Source: Dryococelus australis (lineage: Eukaryota; Arthropoda; Insecta; Phasmatodea; Phasmatidae). Taken from it: a stretch of DNA of 64,000 nt. The position numbers and the translations under genes were made by a program. A model generated the notes under the pieces. That model ran no database searches, was not told the origin of the DNA, and worked only from the letters and a program-made list of their open reading frames with translations. This document shows, piece by piece, positions 11,702 to 21,704 of the stretch. The stretch lies in contig CM057009.1 of NCBI GenBank assembly GCA_029891345.1, positions 90,257,416 to 90,321,415 on the forward strand, in the 5' to 3' direction. Position 1 is the stretch's first letter. Every line of letters starts with the position of its first letter.

Positions 11702-11760
11702 GGTCTCATTAGCAATTCATCTGTCGTTCGAGTAAGAGTTCTCTTACTCTGACTGAGACC
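11702..11760. repeat. Nested hairpin in the centre of the mirrored block
   Basis: An inner inverted repeat GAGTAAGAG-TT-CTCTTACTC (11,730-11,749) is perfect over nine pairs. It is enclosed by GGTCTCA near 11,702 and TGAGACC at 11,754-11,760, giving a two-part hairpin. Confidence 0.6.
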
Positions 11761-12254
11761 GAGTTACTTGAGACTTAGCTACATATTTTTTAGACATATA
11801 AAAGCAGCGTGTGTGTCGTCGCTACTAATAATCCAAAAATGTATTTGTCTCATCGTAAAGGTATAGTGAAAATAATGGTTTGTTGTTCTAGAAATCAGAT
11901 AATTTTTATCACCTTATGTGACTTATGGAAAACTTAAAACACTTGCAGCACTCGACACAGTTACTGAACTCGCATACTTACCTTTCTAAAAATTCCTTCT
12001 GATGTATGCACGACATGAAATAAAATGGGATTATAAGAGCAAAATAAAAGGTGTATCCAACATTGTATGATGTATAAGAATAAAGACGAATAGTTGCTTG
12101 GTGGATGAATTTGCAGGTTAGGCAATGAACAGATTGATTATCCTTCATATAACATTGAATCAAGCATATTGCTGTTTACACATTCATACTCAGCATACTT
12201 TAGTGACATAGTTGAAATTTATAGCATACACTAATAGTTCTGTTGTGAAAACCA

Positions 12255-12290
12255 TATATAAGAACGGATGTCATTTCACCAACGACAGTG
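12255..12290 (+). promoter_or_regulatory. TATA promoter of the small zinc-finger gene
   Basis: TATATAAG at 12,255-12,262 is followed about 31 bases later by GACAGTG (12,284-12,290), an initiator-like sequence. The predicted leader is about 60 bases to the ATG at 12,348. Confidence 0.5.
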
Positions 12291-12347
12291 GTGGAAGTGA
12301 TCGTCATGAGTGGAATCATCTACTATGGCCATGTACTCTGATTAAAG

Positions 12348-12812
12348 ATGACATCAATGGTTGAAGACTTACTATCTATAACACCAACAGCATCGACGAC
12401 AGCAAGGGTTTCTGAAGAGTCGCTACAAGCATTGTGGTATCAATGCTGTTATTGTGGGAATATTTTTAGTCAAAGTTGTAATGCTTACCGACATGCAAGT
12501 AGTCATTGCTTGTTCAGTCCAGCATACAAGTCATTCCACTGTGATAAGTTCGAAGCTGTGTTTACTTGTAGTGATATCCTATGTAGATATAAGAAGAAGT
12601 ATAAAGGTACTGTTTGTCGATCATCGGGAAGCGAGTGCAAGTATTGCAGCAAGACATTCGCGACTAGGTTTAGCGCCGGACAACATGAAGATAGTAACTG
12701 TCCATTTGCCATCAGCTACAAGACCTACATATGTGTTAACTGCATTGCTGTATATGCGAATAAGCATACCTTGACTGCTCTAAATAATATGTGTACTATA
12801 AAATTAGCGTAA
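12348..12812 (+). CDS. Small intronless C2HC zinc-finger protein (154 aa)
   Basis: A complete open frame with a TATA box 93 bases upstream and an AATAAA 79 bases after the stop. A Ser/Thr-rich N-terminus (about residues 1-30) precedes four finger-like units. Unit 1 (CCYCGNIF) and unit 3 (CKYCSKTF) fit C-x2-C-x12-H-x4-C. Unit 2 (FHCDKFEAVF) lacks part of the ligand set. Unit 4 (CVNCIAVY) has Leu where the His is expected. Such fingers bind zinc and often nucleic acid, but no target can be inferred. The layout (promoter, Ser/Thr-rich start, Trp-Tyr and Cys-rich block) resembles the decayed gene at 9,560-10,393, so they may be paralogues. The first ATG is used; a second in-frame ATG is three codons on. 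It is either a young or selected gene, or a part that happens to be open. No further enzymatic domain is present. Confidence 0.55.
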   Translation: MTSMVEDLLSITPTASTTARVSEESLQALWYQCCYCGNIFSQSCNAYRHASSHCLFSPAYKSFHCDKFEAVFTCSDILCRYKKKYKGTVCRSSGSECKYCSKTFATRFSAGQHEDSNCPFAISYKTYICVNCIAVYANKHTLTALNNMCTIKLA

Positions 12813-12890
12813 AGCACAAATACTTTTGTTGAATGGATAATATGTTTGAGTGTATGTAAGTAATACAATATATTTTTGATAAGTGAAAGA

Positions 12891-12896
12891 AATAAA
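12891..12896 (+). terminator. Polyadenylation signal of the small zinc-finger gene
   Basis: AATAAA, followed within 20 bases by GT-rich sequence (GTGTGTGG), gives a transcript of about 0.65 kb. Confidence 0.55.
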
Positions 12897-13285
12897 TATA
12901 AAGTGTGTGGAAGACTATTGTTTTTATTCATTTTACCATCAACTGACACCATGTAGGTGCAGAATTGCTATGTGCTGACTTAGGCTATCTGACACTTTCA
13001 ACACTAAATATATGTATGTACATGTATGGTGTAGCTATTGAGATGGACTTCTTTGGTAATTTCTATGGTAATTAGAAGAGAAATACGAGACTTTTTGATG
13101 AAATTATTTTTCCAGTAAAAAGTCTTCTGTGAACAAAGAAAGATAAACCTCAATTAATGTGAGATATGATATGTTATCCACCTTCAGTAGCAATTGCTTT
13201 GACACTATATTGGATGTTTGAGATCGTATCTGACAGAAAATGAAGTATAGGTCTGTATGATGATGACTATATGGTCGATCCGAGT

Positions 13286-13926
13286 AATTCGCTGGGATAT
13301 TTCATAGGAATGCTTACTTAGTTGTTTTTTTTTTGTCATGGATAGTATGAAGGAAAGTGCTTGGTATAACCTATATGGTCTAGTGGAATTAATTGCAGAT
13401 ATTGAGGGCTGTTATGTTCTGTTCAGGTATTTGATGTATTACAAGTTAGAATGCTTGTCTGGCAGAATATGTATAATTGAATGTTTGGCTTTTTTTTTTT
13501 TTAGCAGTGAGTATGTTATAGACTCAAATATAATGAGTTAAACATTTTTTCGATGGGTGGTAGTCGTAATTACTGGATAGAGGTTTGATATATCTTGCCT
13601 TTATGGTATGTTAATTTTGCTGGTAATGTGTCTTTGCAAATGGATGGTATAGTGTGATAGTGTGGCTGGTCAGCATTTGGAATATTTGGTTGAGTAATTG
13701 GTATGTTCTGACAGTATTGTATTGTAGTATATTGGTTATTATATGATGTTATGGCCTGTATAGATGGGCGGTGTGGCATGATACGACCTGCAAGTATTCA
13801 TGGTTAGAATGTTTTTTTTCTGCTGGAACATTTGAATTGCTGGTTTGGTGATATGGTCTATTCGAATGAGATTTTGTTAAGGTTTGTTTGTTGATTATGG
13901 TAAACTGTATGAGTGTTGGTATTATT

Positions 13927-13959
<33 letters not shown>

Positions 13960-14255
13960 TGCTATTACATGATGAAATGTTTTATCAGAGAAATTCGCTG
14001 GACTATATCATAGGAATGCTTGTACGATTGTTTTGTTGTCATGGATGGTATGAACAGAAGTGTTTTAGTATAACCGATATGATGAAATGAAATGGATTTT
14101 ATGTAGTGTTTGGGTATTTTGGAATATTACAAGTTAGAATAATTTGTCTGGAAGAATACGTATAAGAGATCACATCAAAATATTACGAGATATTTTAAAC
14201 AATTTTCGATGGGAATATGGAAGTTCGGGATATATAGTAGTTTGATATGACTTTA
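13286..14255 (+). repeat. Diverged ~706-bp tandem duplication
   Basis: ATTCGCTGG, CATAGGAATGCTT, TTGTCATGGAT, GTATTACAAGTTAGAAT-like sequence, TTGTCTGG and TTTTCGATGGG occur in the same order from 13,287 and from 13,993. This implies a repeat period near 706 bases within the G+T-rich tract. Confidence 0.6.
13931..13959. repeat. (TG)n microsatellite
   Basis: About 14 TG units without interruption. Confidence 0.95.
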
Positions 14256-15242
14256 AATTATGTTTAGGCATTGGGTAAAAGCTGGACAACATATTTAATT
14301 AATAATAATATCTTGATATGTGTAGGTTCTCCATTTCTGTAAATAAAGCATTGGCATATCGGGATGTGTAAAAAAATAAATTATTATACATAAGTCTGAT
14401 GTATAAACGAATCCATCAAACAATAAATTGCAATATATCATGGATTTAAAAAAATTCAGAAGTGACAGGTTTGTAGGAGTTGAGATGTCTCTAAAGTAAC
14501 TATTTATTATAGTGAATGCTCTCTAGTAAATAGAATATACTGGTATGTTGGTAACACGTTTGCAAGAAGAGTTAAAAATGTTTGTCTATATGAATGACGA
14601 AATGGAATGCTGATAGTGAATGTTATCTAGTACATGAATAACTTGGATATGTGTAGGTAATGGCTGGTAGAATGTTCTAACATATGTCCTTCCGAATATG
14701 CATGTAAGTATATTATTCGCCCTTGCTTGATATACGCCTAAGGTATATGTGTTGTTTATTTCTTCTATGTAAGATGTATATGGAGATACATATGTTTTAA
14801 AGAGTTTTGCGTAAATTTTTTATATAATGCATTATAACATTTATAACCACTTTAATTACCCATGACTGGATTTTAGATACGTTAGATTCTTACCTTTGTA
14901 TGATACTATGTTAACGAAGGGTATAAATGGTTGGTGTGTTTAGGTAAACCAGGCTGGTAGCAAGCAATGGGGTTTGGATATTTGCTTCATTTGATTTTTT
15001 TGTGTGTGAGCATGTGTTTAGGTGTGTGTGCGTGTGTGTGGAAAGTATAGTAAGAAAGGATATTTACTTATTACCCTAGAAATGTTCGTTCCCATGATTC
15101 GTTGACAAAATGATCAGTGACAGTCATTCGTCTACTGAGACGTTTGTGTAGGGTTGTGTGTGATGGACGAGATCTATGTATTTTTCATGTAATGCGATAG
15201 CTTAGTAGATATTTTCTGTAGCGAATGGTAAAGTTGCTATTC

Positions 15243-15267
15243 GCAAGGGTTGTATGGATACCCTTGC
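15243..15267. repeat. Perfect 8-bp hairpin
   Basis: GCAAGGGT and ACCCTTGC are separated by nine bases. It lies at the edge of the less biased island in the G+T-rich tract. Confidence 0.5.
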
Positions 15268-17316
15268 AGGTTGTCATATTAAGTGAATGGGATCTTGTCG
15301 GGTGACGGGGAACAAATGTCTTGTCGACACGCACCTTCCCTAGCTGTAATGTTGGAACTAGTCTCGCCCTACCCTGCCCTTCGTCTTCTTCTCCTTTACA
15401 AGTTGATCAGCCGTATTCGCATCTACTGTTCAAGAGATCTAACCTCTCGGGAGATTTACTAGAGATGTCAGTGCAGTCTCTCTTGTTTTTTAAACTATTC
15501 TATATGATGACCTGGGTATATTCATTGGTCGACTGGTGTGGTGGTGTGTCTTGCTTGTATGGCCTATCAGTATGGTAGTAGCAATGTCTTAAATGTGTGA
15601 TGGTACATTGTAGTAGTTTGGGTTGACAGTAGCAGGGAGTTTATTTTTTTGTCTCTGAGTGTGACGTACCTGTATGGCTGTAAAACAGGAGGGCAGGAGG
15701 TATGATGACAGGTGTGATGGTTAGTATAGAAGGTCTACCTGTATGGCTTGAATATTATGATGGTCAGTCTGGCAATAATGTGAATCGTATGTAGGCTCAT
15801 CTTTGGTAGATGTGTTTTAGAATGTTTATACTGTATCGCCTCTCTGCATGGTTGTTACAGGTAGCTTGTTTTGGTAATATGTTTTGTAAATATGTCTGAC
15901 TAGTATGTTTTTGGTTGGTACGGTCTTTTGGAAAGACTGAAATGGATGGAGCTACATGCCAGTGTGGGCTGCCTGTATTATTTGTTTTTTTTTTTTTATG
16001 GCTAGAAAATCTTGATGGTATAACCTATTGGTATGACTTGGTTGTAAAGTTAGTTTCTTGTATGGTTGGTATAGCCATTATGTTGATTGGTATGACCTTA
16101 TCCATGTTCGTTTGTTTTGGCTGTATGACTAATGTGTAGCTTCGATGGTGTGCCGAGAATGGTTTAATTGTGTGATAATTTGTAGGAGCAGTTTTATTTA
16201 ATGGGATGTTTAGGTAGTATGAAAGGGGCAGAATGCTTAGCTGGTATGGTTGGTTAGTATGGTTAGATGGCATGATATGGTATCTGGGAAATTATGACTG
16301 TATGGATATCATAGATGGTTAAATTATTAGTATTGATCTTATGATAGCATGGTGAAAGCTTATGATTGTAATATTTTGATTGGCTCGGCTGCTGGTATGG
16401 CTTTTTTATATGTGTAACTGGCGAAGTTATATGGGGTGAAATGGTAGTCAATATTGTTGACTGTTATGATTGATTAGTAAGTCTGAGGTATGGTGGTTGA
16501 TATGGTCTGTATAATTAACCACATGAATATGGTATGCTTGGGTTAGAGTGAATTATATGGTTTGGGCTGTATGTTTTTTGGTAGGTATGGCTATCTGCTG
16601 TGGTGGTTCGTTGATGTATTCAAATGGTATAGTTTGTTGGTATGCTGGGTTGTATGACTATGGACATTGCATGGCTGAGGCAAGCTAATGTTATGGTGAA
16701 ATGTATAATATATGTTTTGGTACTCAGTACCATTAGGTTATCAATATGGTTGTTAAGTATGTTAGAGGTATTTTACCTGGTATGGATGGTTGATAGAGTG
16801 ATTTATATTAATATCCGGTATGCTGGAGGGTTGTCACCAAAACTGTTTTGGTTGGTAGGGTTAATGGATGGCACAGGAGTGGTATGAAATGAGTAGTTGT
16901 TATGTTGCATATACAATGTGATCTTGGTATGACTGAAGTACACTGGAGTTATGGTTGGTATAGTACCCAGTACTCCTGGTCTGCAGGGTTACTCATATTT
17001 TGTTTCGTTTGCCTGAGGTGTGGTGGTCAGCCTTTTTTATTGGTATGGATGGTTGATAGAGTCTGGTATTATAATTGGCTGGGGTCAAATTATAATAATG
17101 CTATGACAGACATGTTGGACCTATGATTTTTTGGTAAGGTCAGCGTGGGCTGAGAATTGCTTGAATTCTAGTAAGATGTATAAGTATAATTTGTCTGATG
17201 ATGGTTGGTAGAGCAGATATTCTGCAAAAATGATGTGATCAATCTATTGAATAGCATAATATATGTGAATAAAAACAAAAATAATGTAAATAATAAACTA
17301 AAATCTTATATGTTCA

Positions 17317-17350
17317 TATATATATATATATATATATATACACGTATATA
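17317..17350. repeat. (TA)n microsatellite
   Basis: A TA run with one CACGTA interruption near its right end. Confidence 0.9.
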
Positions 17351-17624
17351 TATTTGCTTCTCTGAAAGTCTTATTAATTCAGTGAAGTTTGAAATCAACA
17401 TTTAGGAGAGTGCATGTCGTAGGAGGGCTATAGTACTCGTAACATCGACTGAGTCCTACATGGCCAACGATACCTGCTAAGTAATCATTGTTGCCCTGCC
17501 ATGGAATAAGTTCTTTTTAATGTGAAAATATATTTCGTCATGTTATGTTCGCTCAGCTTGAACTCATGGTCACACTTAAAGTAGTCAACTAACTCCTGTC
17601 AGACCGGCAACTTACCAGACTGAT

Positions 17625-17800
17625 TCTTTGACTCGTGACTCTTTGACTCAATATGACTACTAAATGACTCTAAATGACTACAAAATGACTCCAAATTACT
17701 CTAAATTACTCCAAAATTACTCCAAATTGCTCCAAAATTATTCCAAAAAACTTAATGACTACAAAATGACTATCAATTACTCAAAATGACTCTAAATCAG
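17625..17800. repeat. Short-unit minisatellite AAATGACTCTA
   Basis: About a dozen degenerate units of 10-14 bases, AAATGACTCTA to AAATTACTCCA. The left end carries TTGACTC and TTTGACTCA phrases. Confidence 0.75.
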
Positions 17801-17871
17801 CCATGATTGCCGTGGAGGTGGTGGAGGTGGTGGCAATGGTGGTGGATTCGCTACTAGCATAACTGCATCAG

Positions 17872-18429
17872 TTAAAATTTCTCTATACTATATTTTTCGT
17901 ATCCTGAATTTGACATATCTGAGTCTACTAAGCTGCTAAATGCAGTGCCTTCAGTGCTAAGTGCGGTGCCTGCAGTGCTAAATGTAATACCTTCGGTGCT
18001 AAATGTGGTGCATTCGGTGCTAAGTGCAGTGCCTTCAGTGCTAATTGCAGTGCCTTCAGTCTTAAATGCGGTACGTTCGGTGCTAAATGTGGTGTCGTCA
18101 TTGCTGATTGCGGTGGCGGTAGTGGTGGTGGTGGTGGTGGTATTTCTGAATTGAGTTTTTCTTTGGTTGTAGCCGATGGTATGTTGGTTTCGTCTGGTAT
18201 CAGTCAGTAAATATGGATTTACAGATGGTAAGAATGTTTGTGTTGCAGGTTGGTCTGGACTATGAAATTTTCTTGGTACACTTGGGTTATCATGGATGGT
18301 ATGTTGGGCGATATGTTTTCCAGAATATCTGTTTTGCGATTGTTGGTTTATGTCGGATGGTGTGAACAGTATGTGTGTGTTGGCGAGTCCTGTAATGCTA
18401 AGGCATGCTTGAGTTAAAGTATTTGGCAT
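17872..18429 (-). CDS. Doubtful Thr/Ser-rich repetitive open frame (185 aa)
   Basis: One of the longest open frames in the mirrored block, on the C+A-rich strand. The N-terminal half is rich in Thr, Pro, Asn, His and Gln. Then comes a Thr run of eight, then about eight copies of a seven-residue unit of the type STEGTAL, produced by a 21-bp tandem repeat. No domain, signal peptide or promoter is seen. The reverse strand of the same 21-bp array is also open, and the surrounding composition depletes stops on this strand, so the frame is probably fortuitous. A repetitive secreted or structural protein cannot be excluded. Confidence 0.15.
   Translation of the reverse strand: MPNTLTQACLSITGLANTHILFTPSDINQQSQNRYSGKHIAQHTIHDNPSVPRKFHSPDQPATQTFLPSVNPYLLTDTRRNQHTIGYNQRKTQFRNTTTTTTTTATAISNDDTTFSTERTAFKTEGTAISTEGTALSTECTTFSTEGITFSTAGTALSTEGTAFSSLVDSDMSNSGYEKYSIEKF
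17936..18103. repeat. 21-bp tandem repeat, eight units
   Basis: Eight consecutive units of the type CTAAGTGCAGTGCCTTCAGTG with scattered substitutions and no length change. A (GGT)n-rich stretch follows at 18,110-18,140, and another (GGT)n lies at 17,815-17,845. Confidence 0.85.
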
Positions 18430-18599
18430 GGGTGGTTATTGTATTTTGACTGGTGTCAGCCAGCATGGTGGATGGTATGATAATAATGGGATTGTGTCAC
18501 TGATATGGGCTATATGTTTGCTTTGTATGGTCTGTGAGGACGAATGGTTGGGGGCACTATAGTTATAGTGGGTGAACATTGAATGTTAAGGTGTCTGCT

Positions 18600-18845
18600 T
18601 ACGAGTACATATATACCCATTTGATTCATTTTATGGAGCTTTTTGTCAGTGGCAGTCGTGATACTATATCGAGAAAAATATATGGCCAAGGGTTCTGGTT
18701 CACTTGCTATGATGGACTGTCTTGAGCTGCGTATTATCAGATTATGTTCACTAGATGCTGATGCAAAGCAACTATGTGACTGGCGTGAAAGATTTAAATT
18801 TTTTGTTTTTATATTTGTAGTCTGAAGTATGAAATATATAAATAA
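18600..18845 (+). pseudogene. Internally deleted zinc-finger gene copy in right arm
   Basis: A promoter-like stretch (CATATATAC at 18,608-18,616) and a leader containing CAGTGGCAGTCGTGAT match the left-arm gene's TATA and leader. The sequence then jumps directly to the gene's C-terminal coding block with YMAKGSG, CLEL and a tail ending at a TGA at 18,823-18,825, followed by AATAAA at about 18,840. The finger region is deleted. The shared block differs from the left copy at many replacement sites but stays in frame from 18,643. Confidence 0.55.
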
Positions 18846-19521
18846 AAAGAAGTCTTTATTTTCTCGCTGGTGTTGTACCCTGCCTGATATATAGAGAATA
18901 TGACGGTGCTTGGTTTAGTAACATATTCATAAACTGAATAAAATTCGAGTAGGATAGTTATGTCTACGAAAAATAGTCGAGGCAATTAATAATTAAGATA
19001 GTGTGGTATGAAGGGAGGAGACCAGAAATGAAGTTCAGAGAATTTTTTCATTGTTACGCTGTACTTTATGTACAATTTAAGTACAACTAAAAAAAATTAA
19101 AATAAATACATTTTACTAATAAATTAACAAATACAGATTTTTTTATTTCACATACATTCCTGGACCTGTAAATGATACGGGCAGACTGAATTTCACGGGC
19201 CTGACCCTAAGTGTTTGCAATTTATATTCACCTGTGACTATAAATATTCACACGCTTACGAACCCGAATTGATTTCATACATAATTATTTTTAAAAGAAT
19301 AAGATATGAGCTTAAGCATTCAGAGTCCGACTGAAAATAACAGCATTATTCTAATACAGTGTATCGGTTGCCTTTAAATAAACAAAAACTGCTCTGAAAT
19401 ATAGTATTATTTAACCACCTATGCCCAAATTATATTCGCATAACAAAAAATTAAAAATATTTCTGACATTCTATTAGGGTAATCGCCAATTTCGCTTCAA
19501 AATTAAAGCACTACCACTGGT

Positions 19522-19605
19522 CGTGAGTTGAGGTAGCTAAGTGGTTAACACATCCGACTTCTAATCCACACGTCGCCGGCTGGAATCGTGTCCGAGCATG
19601 ATAAT
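19522..19605 (+). repeat. tRNA-like segment in right arm
   Basis: GTAGCTAAGTGGTTAACAC resembles an A box and GGCTGGAATCG a B box. It is the counterpart of 8,893-8,968. It may be a SINE head that was present before the arms duplicated. Confidence 0.5.
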
Positions 19606-20249
19606 TTCTTAGTTTTTAAATTTGCATGCTGTCATGGGAAAGTGTGAAATTCACAAAATTTTAATTAATTAAACTGATTTTGTATTACAAATACATTAAA
19701 AATACATTTTACTGCATTTTCAATATATTTTTTCGGCATTTTTCAAATGATAAACAAAATAAATTTTAATAATTGTAATTATTTATACTAATTTCGCTTC
19801 ATATAAATCTGATTGGCAAGGCCGTCCAGCTGAGTTCATCGCGGTCAATGGTCTCCCTTTCCTTCGCACGGCGCCTACTGATAGCATCACCACACACTCA
19901 ACATATCATACCAGGCTCGTGGACCAGTTGACACGTGATTGCATGAATGCGTACTTGGTTACAAGACTAGGCGACTTAATTTTCGTATGAAAGTAAAAAC
20001 GAATCGAATAAAGTAAAATGTTAAGGAAAAATCGATTTTTTCAAAAACTTAAGTATTATAATTTGAATATGTTTTACAAAGACCTGTCTGGAATGTGCTT
20101 TACAACAATTTTTTTCCCTTCTCGTACATGGAAAATTACATCTTTAAATTCGTAAATAAATTTTCACACCGACGATTCGCGCACTCTATCAGGCGATGAA
20201 CGTATAGTGTAGACGGTGGAGTGGACCAAATGAGACTAATCGAACAAGT

Positions 20250-20570
20250 GCGAGTAATTGGTCGGACAAATGAGAGAGACAAGAGAGAAACGAAAAGGAG
20301 AAAACGAATGCGAGAGAAAAGAGAGAAGGAGAGAAATAAAACAACAAAAGGGAGTACTCCGAGAAAACCTATGGACTGATAGAGAGAAAATATAGAAAGA
20401 GATGGAATGAGAGAGACACGAGAGAAGGAGAAAGGAAAGAGAGATAGAGGTGGGATGAGAGAAAGAGAGAGAAAGGCAGAAACACGAAAGAAGGAGAGAA
20501 AGAAATGGAATGAGAGAGACAAGAGAAAAAGAGAGATAGACACGAGAGAAAGAGAGAAACAGCATAGAAT
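20250..20570. repeat. GA-rich minisatellite in right arm
   Basis: A purine tract of GAGAGAGA and GAAAGAGA units, the inverted counterpart of 8,165-8,490. A second short purine tract follows at 20,878-20,960. Confidence 0.8.
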
Positions 20571-20989
20571 GATAGAGTATGAAGAAACGATACAGAATGG
20601 TGGTTTGACATCACGATCGTATACGCCTTTTAAAGACGAGTCCGGTGATATATAAAACTTAATACTTATGCCTTTAAATTTTTTAAATAAAATAATATAT
20701 TAAAATTAAAATATCATTTATTAAAATAATTTTAGTATGATATAATGATCGTATTCGCCTTGATAAGACGAGTCCGGTGATATATAACACTTAATACTTA
20801 CACCAGAATTTTTTTTAAAATTATAAAATATATTATTTTATGTTATCGGTTTCTCATTTTGTAGGCTAGAAGCATTTATAAAGAGAAGAAAGAAAGAGAA
20901 GGAAAGGAAAGAAAGGGAATGAAAGGGAAAAAATAATGCAAGAGAGAAAAAGTGAGAGCACTCGGAGAAACCCCTCGGAATGCAGGGGC

Positions 20990-21135
20990 ATGAAAAATGG
21001 CATATTGGTTACCAATATGACGGTCCAAGATGGCGGCATAGTGGCTTCAAAAATGGCAACATACTGGCTACCAACATGGCGGTCGCGTGACCGGGATGAC
21101 AGCGAGGGAAGTCCGGAATCCAACATGGCGGCCGG
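20990..21135. promoter_or_regulatory. Cluster of ATGGCGG-type motifs
   Basis: Six related sites lie in about 145 bases: AAAATGGCAT, CCAATATGACGGTC, CCAAGATGGCGGC, AAAATGGCAAC, CCAACATGGCGGTC and CCAACATGGCGGCC. AAGATGGCGGC is the classic YY1/Pho-type site. Whether these are functional sites or units of a decayed repeat is unknown. Confidence 0.35.
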
Positions 21136-21454
21136 CGCCCTCGCGCCTCTCTCTATCCCTGATGTGCCCAAAGGAACTACATCTATCTACTTACGTCATC
21201 AGAATGTCGCGGGATTATTTTGCTGGAAATTCTTTGTGTGGTTTTCGTGAATTCCAATTTAAACATTACAGATAAATATTAAATTTAAAATAGCTAGAAG
21301 TCAACCCATACCGCTGTTGAATTAAGTGTGTGAGTTCAAATTACATCAAGTCTCTACTTTGACTTAAAAAAAACTCTGACTAAAATATAACTTTGAGCTA
21401 AATAGCTTTTTGAAATGTATAGAAATCAAGATAAAGTTAAAAGTGTCAAATTCC

Positions 21455-21704
21455 TGCTAAAAGACTCGCCTCGTACTTAAGTGAACCGGGTTAGATTCCA
21501 AGCGGGGTCACTCCAGGATTTGCATATGTAAGAATCGAAAAGGACGATGCCGCGGGTCGGCAGGTTTTCTCGGGGATTTACCGTTTACCCCGCCCTTGCA
21601 TTCCGGAGTTGCTCCATACTCACCTCGCGTCGCCATCATCGGATCACAAGAACTCGAAGTTAAGAGCCGCCCAAATCGCTCTACTCAAATCCAATAAAAT
21701 TACA
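21455..21704 (+). repeat. tRNA-derived SINE, nearly full (copy 2)
   Basis: The head has ACTCGCCTCGTACT and a B-box-like GGGTTAGATTCC. The body has GGCAGGTTTTCTCGGGG and CCCGCCCTTGCATTCC, and the tail has GAAGTTAAGAGCCGCCCAAA. The order is the same in the copies at 22,936, 29,272, 32,968 and 58,321. Confidence 0.8.

Larger units (their letters stand above)
13000..18420. repeat. Strand-asymmetric G+T-rich repeat tract
   Basis: The plus strand is persistently rich in G and T and poor in C, built from degenerate phrases such as TTGGTATGG, ATGGTTGGTAT and GGTATGGATGGTTGATAGAG; the last occurs twice, near 16,780 and 17,043. Because stop codons are rarer on the complementary C+A-rich strand, many spurious minus-strand frames rich in Thr, Pro, His, Asn and Gln arise. 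A less biased island at about 15,130-15,500 interrupts it. Similar sequence in inverted sense occurs at 10,800-11,228. Confidence 0.6.
18422..20880 (+). repeat. Right arm of 12.9-kb mirrored block
   Basis: Plus-strand sequence collinear with the minus strand of 7,960-11,228. Compared with the left arm it lacks most of the zinc-finger coding part, contains an extra ~220-bp segment at about 19,810-20,030, and repeats its outer ~135 bp, since GATCGTAT, GTCCGGTGATATATAA and CTTAATACTTA occur near 20,611 and again near 20,745. Arm divergence looks substantial by eye, so the duplication is not recent. Confidence 0.75.

Noticed and set aside
16025..16451. Minus-strand frames rich in Thr, Pro, His, Asn and Gln
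   Set aside because: Expected from the C+A-rich composition of this strand, which depletes stop codons.
17625..18103. A CRISPR-like array
   Set aside because: The units are contiguous degenerate tandem repeats without unique spacers, and the genome is eukaryotic.
20136..20655. Arg/Glu- and Ser/Phe-rich open frames on both strands
   Set aside because: Low-complexity readings of the GA-rich tract in the right arm, not genes.
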